Source: an uncultured Clostridia bacterium
Lineage (GTDB): Bacteria > Bacillota > Clostridia > TANB77 > CAG-508
Assembly: GCA_934162625.1 (NCBI GenBank)
Contig: CAKPJM010000029.1
Coordinates: 1 to 17,839 of the forward strand
Direction: 5' to 3'
Length of the DNA: 17,839 nucleotides
Position 1 is the stretch's first letter, and each line of letters starts with the position of its first letter. Below, piece by piece: positions 7,391 to 14,389 of this stretch. A model generated the notes under the pieces. The model worked only from the letters and a program-made list of their open reading frames with translations. It did no database searches and was not told the DNA's origin. The position numbers were made by a program, and so were the translations under genes.

Positions 7391-8587
7391 CTAGTTTGTT
7401 ACAACTGTGGTTGTAGTTATGTAGTCTATATATTCGTTTAATTCCATTTCTGTTTCTTGATAACTTACATAATATGTTGCTTTATCTCTTGAATCTGATG
7501 TCTTAGCATATATTTTATCCAAATTGCAGTCTACTATTAATTTTCCTGTTTTTAAACTAACAATTCCGTATTTTTCTCCTCTTTCAACAACTATTCCCGT
7601 TTCATTATTTTTTAAGTTTTTAATTATAAGTGCTGGTTTTGTATAGTTAGAGTTTTCATTAAATCCTATTTTATCATATTCTATATTAATTACCACTTTT
7701 CCTTCTTCATCCAGTACTCCATATTTATTACTAATCATTGCTTTATATAAAAATGGTGAATAGCTAATTATACTTATTGCTTCATATTTTGGCTCTATTA
7801 AAATTCTTCCGCTTTTTCCTATTACTCCATAATTATTATCAATAGAGACTATAAAATTTTGTGAATATTCATCAAACTCCATTGTTGAATATTTATATCC
7901 AATTATTATATTTTCGTTTAGGTCCATAACCCCAAACTTTCCTTCATTATTTGTAACAACCATCATGTTATATGATATTGCTCTCTGATTATTTATACTA
8001 TTATTTATTGTCAACTCTTCTTCGTTTTTTTCTTGATAGGTTTCTAACACATAATCCGTTGTATTTATATTAATTTTATTTGTTCCTAAAAACGAGTATA
8101 CTACATTACATCCAACATTTAGGTCTTCTAATGCTATATATAAGCTATCATTTCTTTTTATTATTTTGTTGTTCAATTGATAGCTGCTTTCTTCATCAAT
8201 TTCTGAGTTTTGGTTAATTTTACTAATTTGATTGCTATTAGCCTTATATTCAATCATTTGAGCTATCATATCAATATAACCTTTGTTCTCATCTGTTTCT
8301 CTCTCTAAGTATCCACCTTTTAGATAATCATATTGTAGCATATTTGCAAGATTATCTATAGCTATATATGTTTTTCCTTTATCATCTTGTATTAATGTAT
8401 TTTCTGTTATTTCAAACTCTTTGCCATTTACAATTAAACGTATTTTCTTTTTTTCATTTGTTCTTAATATAAATATTCCAATTAATGATAATATTAATAG
8501 TATTATTGAAATTATTAATAGTGTAAGTACTACTTTTTTTCCTTTTGATTTTTGCGGTTTTACTGTTTCTTGTCCTAATAAATCCAT
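7391..8587 (-). CDS. Membrane-anchored WG-repeat protein with amine-oxidase-N-like stalk domain
   Basis: A 398-residue protein. A Lys-rich cytoplasmic N-terminus is followed by one membrane helix (residues ~19-41). The next ~150 residues resemble the copper amine oxidase N-terminal/stalk domain common in Clostridia (IRLIVNGKEFEITENTLIQ, later YIAIDNLANML and YIALEDLNVG). The C-terminal half carries WG/KWG-type repeats of ~40 residues: GKFGVMDLNENIIIGYKY, NNYGVIGKSGRILIEPKY, NKYGVLDEEGKVVINIEY and EKYGIVSLKTGKLIVD. These repeats usually form beta-propeller-like binding surfaces. The function is unknown. It starts 11 bp after tgt with AGGGGG as ribosome-binding site, probably as the last gene of that cluster. 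Only out-of-phase CGG triplets occur, and the frame is intact. Confidence 0.82.
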   Translation of the reverse strand: MDLLGQETVKPQKSKGKKVVLTLLIISIILLILSLIGIFILRTNEKKKIRLIVNGKEFEITENTLIQDDKGKTYIAIDNLANMLQYDYLKGGYLERETDENKGYIDMIAQMIEYKANSNQISKINQNSEIDEESSYQLNNKIIKRNDSLYIALEDLNVGCNVVYSFLGTNKININTTDYVLETYQEKNEEELTINNSINNQRAISYNMMVVTNNEGKFGVMDLNENIIIGYKYSTMEFDEYSQNFIVSIDNNYGVIGKSGRILIEPKYEAISIISYSPFLYKAMISNKYGVLDEEGKVVINIEYDKIGFNENSNYTKPALIIKNLKNNETGIVVERGEKYGIVSLKTGKLIVDCNLDKIYAKTSDSRDKATYYVSYQETEMELNEYIDYITTTTVVTN

Positions 8588-8598
8588 TTTATATCCCC

Positions 8599-9730
8599 CT
8601 ATTCTTTCGTATAACCATATTTTTTATAAAACTCATTTTTAAAGTTTAATAAATTATCATTCTCTATTTCTATTCTAACTCTTTCCATCAGTTTAGTCAA
8701 GAATCTTAGATTATGAATTGATAGTAATCTTACTCCTAAAATTTCATTTGCTTTTATTAAGTGTCTTATATATGCTCTACTGTAATTTTTGCAAGTATAG
8801 CAATCGCATTCTTTATCCACTGGTCCCCAGTCTCTTTCATATGTTGCATTTCTTACCACTACTTTTCCATTCCATGTCATTGCTGTTCCATTTCTTGCAA
8901 TTCTTGTTGGAAGAACACAATCACACATATCAATTCCTGCTAAAGCTGCTTCTATTAAGTAGTCTGGTGTTCCTACTCCCATTAAGTATCTTGGTTTATA
9001 TTTTGGCATAAGTGGAGTTGTATATTTAAGAATTTTTAAAAACTCTTCTTTTGGTTCTCCTACGCTTATTCCTCCTATTGCATATCCAGGAAAATCTAAA
9101 GCTATTAAATCTTCTGCAGATTTTTTTCTTAAATCCTCGTAGAATCCACCTTGTATTATTCCAAATAGACCTTGCTTATCCGTGTTTTTATGTGCTTCTT
9201 TGCAACGAATTGCCCATCTTGTAGTTCTTTCCATAGAATTTTTTGTGTATTCATATGTAGATGGATATGGGCAACATTCATCAAATGACATTATTATATC
9301 TGCACCTAAAGCCTCTTCTATTTCCATTACTTTTTCTGGCGAAAAGAAGTGCTTACTTCCATCTAAGTGAGATTTAAATTCTACTCCATCTTCTGATATT
9401 GTTCTTAGGTCGCTTAAACTAAAAACTTGAAATCCTCCACAGTCTGTTAAAATTGGCCTGTCCCATTTCATAAAATTATGTAGTCCGGCCTGCTTCTTTT
9501 ACGATTTCATGCCCTGGTCTTAAGTATAAATGATATGTATTTGATAATATTATTTGTGCTTTTACTTCTTCTTTTAATTCTTCTGGTGTCATAGATTTTA
9601 CAGTTGCCTGTGTTCCAACTGGCATAAATATTGGTGTTTCTATATCTCCATGTGGAGTATGTACTATTCCTCTTCTTGCACCAGAGTTTTTATCTTCATG
9701 TAATAATTCATATGTTATTGCTGGTTTCAT
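8599..9730 (-). CDS. tgt: tRNA-guanine transglycosylase (queuine/preQ1), read through a +1 frameshift at CGG
   Basis: Exchanges guanine 34 for preQ1 in the wobble position of GUN-anticodon tRNAs. I use ATG 9730 (MKPAITYELL), the normal N-terminus; the upstream GTG at 9754 lies inside a repeat. Codon 82 is CGG, and the zero frame stops 2 codons later. Shifting +1 gives KEAG-GLHNFMKWDRPILTD, the expected Tgt sequence, and a 376-residue enzyme. Nearly all functional residues follow the shift: general base Asp96 (in TDCGGFQ; most relatives have Ser instead of Cys here), nucleophile Asp270 in DCVLPTR, and zinc ligands Cys308, Cys310, Cys313 and His339. The enzyme is therefore dead without the shift. 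It lies downstream of queA in the same pathway. Confidence 0.95.
9484..9487 (-). other. +1 frameshift site CGGA in tgt
   Basis: The zero frame reads GCA GGC CGG ACT ACA TAA. Skipping one C gives GCA GGC GGA CTA CAT, that is A-G-G-L-H, the conserved Tgt motif. Confidence 0.93.
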
Positions 9731-9744
9731 TTTACTCTCTTTCT

Positions 9745-9770
9745 GGGCAGACACAGGGCCTGCCCCTACA
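9745..9770 (-). repeat. Short GC-rich repeat, family R1 copy b, in the tgt leader
   Basis: It reads GGGCAGACACAGGGCCTGCC followed by CCTACA. It ends only 14 bp upstream of the tgt ATG, directly against the weak purine-rich ribosome-binding site. It may be a recent insertion. Confidence 0.85.
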
Positions 9771-9790
9771 TTTTTTCTTTATTATTTTAA

Positions 9791-9819
9791 TTCTTTGTTC
9801 AAAATTTCTGAACAAAGAA
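9791..9819. terminator. Hairpin between queA and tgt
   Basis: A perfect 10 bp stem, TTCTTTGTTC/GAACAAAGAA, with a 9 nt loop. The minus-strand flank is AT-rich but has only a short T-run, so it may be a partial terminator or an RNA-stabilising hairpin. Confidence 0.5.
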
Positions 9820-9839
9820 AAAATGGTATATTGCTAGGA

Positions 9840-9930
9840 AAACAAATAAAAATTTTTGAAATAGTACGTGTGTACATCGAAAAAATTTTTATGCAGTTTG
9901 ACAATGCAAGATGCCGTTTTCTATTTGTTT
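9840..9930. repeat. Palindromic ~91 bp element directly after queA
   Basis: The ends AAACAAATA and TATTTGTTT pair; the latter abuts or overlaps the queA stop codon. Inside are AAAAATTTTT blocks and a small hairpin GTAC-GTGT-GTAC. It looks like a short mobile palindrome or a 3' UTR structure. I do not recognise it. Confidence 0.4.
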
Positions 9931-10954
9931 AAATGATTAGCATTGCGTCACCAAAAGAAAAGAATCTATACCTTTCTTTTACAGCCTCATTGTATGCTTG
10001 CAAAATAAATTCTTTATCTGCTAATGCAGAAACAAGCATTAACAATGTAGATTGTGGCAAATGGAAATTAGTAATTAATCCATCTATACATTTAAATTTA
10101 TATCCTGGGTAAATAAATATTTCTGTATCATCTTCTATTTTTCTTACTTTGCCTGTTTTCTCATCTGCTACAGACTCTAAAACTCTACAAGAAGTTGTTC
10201 CAACCGCAATTACTCTTCTTCCCTCTTCTTTTGCTTTGTTTATTTTGTCTACATCTTCTTGTTTTATATAAAAATGTTCTGAATGCATTTTATGGGCTTC
10301 TACTGTATCTTCTTTTACTGGTCTAAATGTTCCTATTCCTACATGTAGAGTTACATTTGCAATAATAACTCCTTTTTGTTCTAATTTTTCTAACAGTTCA
10401 TCTGTAAAATGAAGACCTGCTGTTGGTGCTGCTGCTGAGCCGTTATATTTTGCATATACTGTTTGATATCTATCTTTTTCTTTTAATTCTTCATGTATAT
10501 ATGGAGGTAATGGCATTAAACCAATTTTATCTAATATTTCATTGAAAATTCCATCATATTCAAATTTGACTTTTCTAGTCCCACCTGGCATTATCTCTAA
10601 TATTTCTGCTTTTAAAATTCCATCTCCAAAAATAACCTTTGTTCCTACATGAAGTTTATTTCCTGGTCTTACTATGCTTTCCCAAATATCTCCTTCTATA
10701 TTATTTAATAATAGGAATTCAACATTTGCTCCTGTTTCTTTCTTACCATAAATTCTAGCAGGTATTACTTTTGTATTATTTCTAACTAATACATCTCCTG
10801 GCTTTAAATACTCTATAATATCTTTAAATACTTTATGTTCAATTGTTCTTTTATCTCTATCTAATACCATAAGTCTTGACTCATCTCTTTTTTCTATTGG
10901 AGTTTGAGCAATCAATTCTTCTGGTAAATTATAGTTAAAATCTGATACTTTCAT
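9929..10954 (-). CDS. queA: S-adenosylmethionine:tRNA ribosyltransferase-isomerase QueA
   Basis: Converts preQ1 in tRNA into epoxyqueuosine, using the ribosyl part of S-adenosylmethionine as donor; it is the step after Tgt in queuosine synthesis. The 341-residue length is normal. Family signatures are present: DFNYNLPEELIAQTP at the start, RDESRLMVLDR, VRNNTKVIPARIYG, YNGSAAAPTAGLHFT (about 168-182) and HVGIGTFRPV. The ATG follows AAGGAAGGG at a good distance. It starts 15 bp after the HEXXH-protein gene and precedes tgt, so the queuosine genes form one unit. No in-frame CGG occurs (only GCG GTT and AAC GGC), and the frame is intact. Confidence 0.97.
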   Translation of the reverse strand: MKVSDFNYNLPEELIAQTPIEKRDESRLMVLDRDKRTIEHKVFKDIIEYLKPGDVLVRNNTKVIPARIYGKKETGANVEFLLLNNIEGDIWESIVRPGNKLHVGTKVIFGDGILKAEILEIMPGGTRKVKFEYDGIFNEILDKIGLMPLPPYIHEELKEKDRYQTVYAKYNGSAAAPTAGLHFTDELLEKLEQKGVIIANVTLHVGIGTFRPVKEDTVEAHKMHSEHFYIKQEDVDKINKAKEEGRRVIAVGTTSCRVLESVADEKTGKVRKIEDDTEIFIYPGYKFKCIDGLITNFHLPQSTLLMLVSALADKEFILQAYNEAVKERYRFFSFGDAMLII

Positions 10955-10969
10955 TGTTGTCCCTTCCTT

Positions 10970-12311
10970 TTATTTTTTTCCAAACATACTAAATACGTTT
11001 TCTAATAATTTTTTTGCTTCTTCTATTATATTTTGTGGCTCTTCTGAAAACTCTACTTCCATACTATATGCAAAATCACTTTCCGCTGGCGGAGTTAGTG
11101 TATAGACATCTTCATTTAATCCAGTTTTGTCTCCATTATTTGTTTTTATGTTGCGTGTCATATAATCACGATACCAATTCTTTAGTCCTATTAGCCTCTC
11201 CTCTTTATACCCATATTGTTCATAATCATGTAAATTAGGAATATCATAATTTCTTTCTTTTAATATTCTTTCTAATGAATGTAGAAATTCATGTATAAAT
11301 ACTTCTTCTGGAAATGTATTTATATACGAATCATAAGTATATATATAACTAGATTTACTATTTGGAAGCCTTATATTTGAATATCCTATTCCATTTAAGT
11401 CCATACCGTCCAAGTCCAATCCAGTCATTTACTGGTATCTCTACATTTTCATAATTGTCTCCTAGTCTAACTGCTACAAATATGTAATCATATTCCTCTT
11501 TTTTTAAATATTCTTTTATAATTTCTTGCACATCCGCTGGATCTAAATAGTATGCAAATTTTTCTGAATATGTAACACTTTGAACAGGTTCGTCTATTTC
11601 ATAGATATCATAATCTACTGTCATTTTTCCATTTGACAATTCTTTTGCTGCCAATTTAAATCTTTCCATATTCTGTTTCATATCTTGAATATCTGTTACT
11701 CCCATATTAAGTTTAACATTTTGATTTTCAATATTTACATCTACATTTTTGATTATAAAGCATGCAACGTTCCAATTATTTGAGTTGTCCTTAATTCCCT
11801 GTTCTAATTTAAAATCTGAAAACCATGCTGTCCCTTTTGTTTTTGTTTCATTGCTACCTAGTCTAAATCCTATCTCTATTTCTTCTCTGTTCTTTGAATC
11901 AAATATAAATTCCAGTTTTTGCCAATCATTTGTACCTATTATACTTTCTGAGCATTCAGTTGTATCACATATTGATATCTGTGCTCCTCCATTATTCTTT
12001 CCACTTTGATTTACTACATTATCTGTTTTTACCATGCATGTAAGTTTATAAGGAGTATTAGGTTTTACTTTTATTTTTTTGTAAAATATAGCATCATTAA
12101 ATTCTTGTGATTCCATTTTATAACTATTTTCATTTGCAAATTTTTCTTTACTGTCTCTAGTAAATTTAGTAGCTCTAATTATATTTTCAGCCTTTATAAA
12201 TTCATTGTAATTATACTTCTTGTATACTCCATATAATTTAATTAAAACAAAAAAAACAATTATAAAAAAAACTATATCTATTATTTTAGCACCTACGCTT
12301 TTTTTAGCCAT
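10970..12311 (-). CDS. Membrane-anchored HEXXH metalloprotease-like protein, read through a +1 frameshift at CGG
   Basis: The 446-residue product is obtained only with a +1 shift at codon 302 (CGG). An N-terminal membrane helix (residues ~8-27) is followed by a beta-rich segment (about 60-170: KIKVKPNTPYKLTCMVKTDN, TAWFSDFKLEQG) that resembles a CBM4/9-like jelly roll. After the shift the frame reads NDWIGLG-GMDLNGIGYSNIRLP and then the zinc site HEFLH (340-344), with His361 (NLHDYE) as a plausible third ligand. The unshifted version ends 15 residues after the site and lacks the whole catalytic part. The ATG directly adjoins the DUF951 stop codon, and its GGAGG lies inside that gene, so the two are coupled. 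The exact family is not identified. A secreted or surface hydrolase is inferred. Confidence 0.82.
11405..11408 (-). other. +1 frameshift site CGGT in the HEXXH-protein gene
   Basis: The zero frame reads CTT GGA CGG TAT. Skipping the C gives CTT GGA GGT ATG, that is L-G-G-M, which leads without interruption into the zinc-protease domain. Confidence 0.88.
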
Positions 12312-12501
12312 TTATTCCTCCATACTTTTTATTAGCTTTTTTATCATTTTTAAAGCTTTCGGTCTTTCTACTGTTATTACATGTTCACATCCGCATACAT
12401 TTAAATTTAAAATCCACACCTACACGTGTAATTTGCCATAACTTGCTTCCACACGGATGTTGTTTTTTTAATTCTACAATATCTCCTATTTTGTATTCCA
12501 T
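12312..12501 (-). CDS. DUF951 small zinc-ribbon-like protein, read through a +1 frameshift at CGG
   Basis: A 62-residue protein of the DUF951 (YyzM) family. The first part MEYKIGDIVELKKQHPCGSK and then LWQITRVGVDFKFKC matches the family's GDIVEMKKPHPCGS and IKC signatures. Codon 37 is CGG, and the zero frame ends 2 codons later. Shifting +1 gives KFKCM-GCEHVITVERPKAL, restoring the family's CxGCxH motif and its C-terminal half, and ending just before the ATG of the HEXXH gene. The ATG follows GGGGAT. The biological role of the family is unknown; it often lies near translation or chromosome-partition genes. Although very short, it carries one CGG codon, exactly where the frame breaks. Confidence 0.9.
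12390..12393 (-). other. +1 frameshift site CGGA in the DUF951 gene
   Basis: The zero frame reads TGT ATG CGG ATG TGA. Skipping the C gives TGT ATG GGA TGT GAA CAT, that is C-M-G-C-E-H, the conserved CxGCxH motif. Confidence 0.9.
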
Positions 12502-12587
12502 AAATTATCCCCTTTTGTAATTTGTTAATCTTTTATTAACTATATGTTAAACGGATTATAAATTTAAATTGTCTCATTCTCTGTCGG

Positions 12588-12615
12588 ATTAATGAAAAAT
12601 TTATTTTTCATTAAT
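12588..12615. terminator. Perfect AT-rich hairpin
   Basis: ATTAATGAAAAAT and ATTTTTCATTAAT form a 13 bp stem with a 2 nt loop. It lies between gltX and the DUF951 gene and could end transcription in either direction, though the stem is weak. Confidence 0.5.
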
Positions 12616-12622
12616 TTGTTCA

Positions 12623-12728
12623 AAGATAACACTATTAATTTTTACAAACAATGCGTCGACAGCCCTTTGAGGCGGGGGAATACCCGTGAGCTTGGAGACC
12701 ATTGTTTTTAAAATTAATATGTTATCTT
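12623..12728. ncRNA. Candidate structured RNA with GC-rich apex, unknown class
   Basis: A long-range stem is made of three segments: AAGATAAC with GTTATCTT, ATTAATTTT with AAAATTAAT, and AAACAATG with CATTGTTT. It closes a 46 nt GC-rich core that can itself form GCC/GGC and CGGG/CCCG hairpins. The core contrasts sharply with the AT-rich surroundings. It starts 12 bp beyond the gltX stop codon on the minus strand. The signature of SRP RNA (GGAAGGAAGCAGCC) is absent, and I recognise no tmRNA, RNase P or riboswitch core. The strand is undecided. It could instead be a palindromic mobile element or a 3' processing structure of the gltX messenger. Confidence 0.5.
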
Positions 12729-12739
12729 ATATTATTAAT

Positions 12740-14389
12740 CTAATAAAAAAAACTTTGAATTCTTTTTTCTACTTCTTCTTTTCCTAATACTTGCATTATT
12801 TCGTATAAATCTGGTGTGTTATGTCTTGTTGTTAATGCTACTCTTATTACTGTACTAATATCTCCTACATGTCCTTTATAGTTTTCTGGATTTTGTTTAA
12901 ATTCTTTTACTTCTCTTGCATATCCATTTTCTTCTGCTAAATCTTTCATTTTGTTAAACCATGTTTCTTTATCATCTGCTATATCAAAATGTTTTTCTAT
13001 ATATGATTTTAATATATTTTCTATTTCTTCTTTGTCTTCTATTTTTTGAAATTCATAGTTATCCATTTTTTCAAAAATATCATTGTACATATATTCTATG
13101 CTTGCTTTTACATCTGACCATTTTGCAATATCTTTTCTAGGTTTTGCTTTACCTCTTTCTATGTTTAATACTTTTATAGAATATTCTTCATTTTCTTTTA
13201 ATAAATTTGCAAATTCTTTATCGTATTTATTTGCCCATTCTAATGTTTCTTTATATATTTTTTCTCCACTGTATTTAGATATTACATTTTTAGAAACATC
13301 TAAAAGTTTTACCATATCAAAAACAGCTCCACTTACGCTCATTTTATTTAATTGCAACTCAAATTCAGATATATTTTTATCTGGATTTGCTCTTCTCCAA
13401 GGCTCAAAAGTAGAGTTTGCTATATTTAATAAATATTCTACAACTGCATCTGCTGGAATTCCTTGTTCATGATAGTAACTTACTGCTGCTTCTGGATCTT
13501 TTCTTTTACTAATTTTTCTTTTGCTTCCATTATCCTCTTTCATTATTGTTGCTGTATGAGCATATTTAGGTGGTTTAAATCCTAATGCTCTAAATAATTC
13601 TAAATGTAATGGTAAAGAAGATACCCATTCATCTCCTCTTATTACTTGTGTTACCCTCATTAAATGATCATCTACTGCATGTGCAAAATGGTATGTTGGA
13701 AGTCCATCTGCTTTTATAATTACTATATCTTGATCATTCTCTGGGAATTCTATATTACCTTTTATACTATCTTTATGTTTTATTCTTCTGTCTTCTCTTC
13801 CCATAGATTTAAATCTTATAATATACTTGTCCCCATTTTTTATTTTTTCTACTGCTTGTTCAACAGGAAGTGTTCTATATTTTGCCCATATACCATAGTA
13901 TCCTGGTCTTATTTTTGCCACTTCTTGTTTTGTTCTAATTTCATCTAGTTCTTCTGGTGTACAAAAACATGGATAGGCTAATCCTTTTTTTATTAGGCTT
14001 TTTGCATATGCTTCATATATTTCTTTTCTTTCACTTTGTTTATATGGTCCATAATTTCCTATTTCTTCTGTTTCAGATATTACCCCCTCATCTGGTGTAA
14101 TTCCAAAGTCTTTTAATCCATTTACTATTTGTTCTACTCCATTTTCTATTTCTCTCTTTTGGTCTGTATCTTCTATTCTTAGTATAAATACACCTTTTGA
14201 TTGTTCTGCCAATTTTCTATCTACTATGCTTCCAAAAAGCCCACCTATATGTATAAAACCTGTTGGGCTTGGAGCAAATCTAGTTACCATTGCACCTTCT
14301 TCTAAATTTCTTTCTGGATATTTTTCTTCATAATATGAAATATCCTTTGCATTTGGAAATATAAGTTCTGCTAAATCATTAAAATCCAT
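12740..14389 (-). CDS. gltX: Glutamyl-tRNA synthetase
   Basis: A class I aminoacyl-tRNA synthetase that charges tRNA-Glu. At 549 residues it is longer than the ~480-residue common form, because of an N-terminal extension of ~33 residues before VTRFAPSPTGF. The HIGH-type motif is HIGG (47-50), and the KMSKS-type motif is KISKR (292-296). Between them are RIEDTDQKRE, the zinc-region-like CFCTPEELDEI, and the VIRGDEW segment. The C-terminal anticodon-binding part is helical. Its ATG lies inside the end of the kinase gene, overlapping by 11 nt. No CGG codon of any phase was seen on its coding strand. Confidence 0.95.
   Translation of the reverse strand: MDFNDLAELIFPNAKDISYYEEKYPERNLEEGAMVTRFAPSPTGFIHIGGLFGSIVDRKLAEQSKGVFILRIEDTDQKREIENGVEQIVNGLKDFGITPDEGVISETEEIGNYGPYKQSERKEIYEAYAKSLIKKGLAYPCFCTPEELDEIRTKQEVAKIRPGYYGIWAKYRTLPVEQAVEKIKNGDKYIIRFKSMGREDRRIKHKDSIKGNIEFPENDQDIVIIKADGLPTYHFAHAVDDHLMRVTQVIRGDEWVSSLPLHLELFRALGFKPPKYAHTATIMKEDNGSKRKISKRKDPEAAVSYYHEQGIPADAVVEYLLNIANSTFEPWRRANPDKNISEFELQLNKMSVSGAVFDMVKLLDVSKNVISKYSGEKIYKETLEWANKYDKEFANLLKENEEYSIKVLNIERGKAKPRKDIAKWSDVKASIEYMYNDIFEKMDNYEFQKIEDKEEIENILKSYIEKHFDIADDKETWFNKMKDLAEENGYAREVKEFKQNPENYKGHVGDISTVIRVALTTRHNTPDLYEIMQVLGKEEVEKRIQSFFY

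Noticed and set aside
9487..9754. GTG start for tgt at 9754
   Set aside because: The first eight codons come from an R1 repeat; the family N-terminus begins at the ATG at 9730.
12623..12728. Assignment of the structured RNA as SRP RNA, tmRNA, 5S rRNA or RNase P RNA
   Set aside because: The diagnostic core sequences of these RNAs are absent.
12502..12739. preQ1 riboswitch or T-box controlling the queA/tgt cluster
   Set aside because: No preQ1 aptamer pattern and no T-box sequence (AGGGTGG...) is visible on the minus strand upstream of the cluster.
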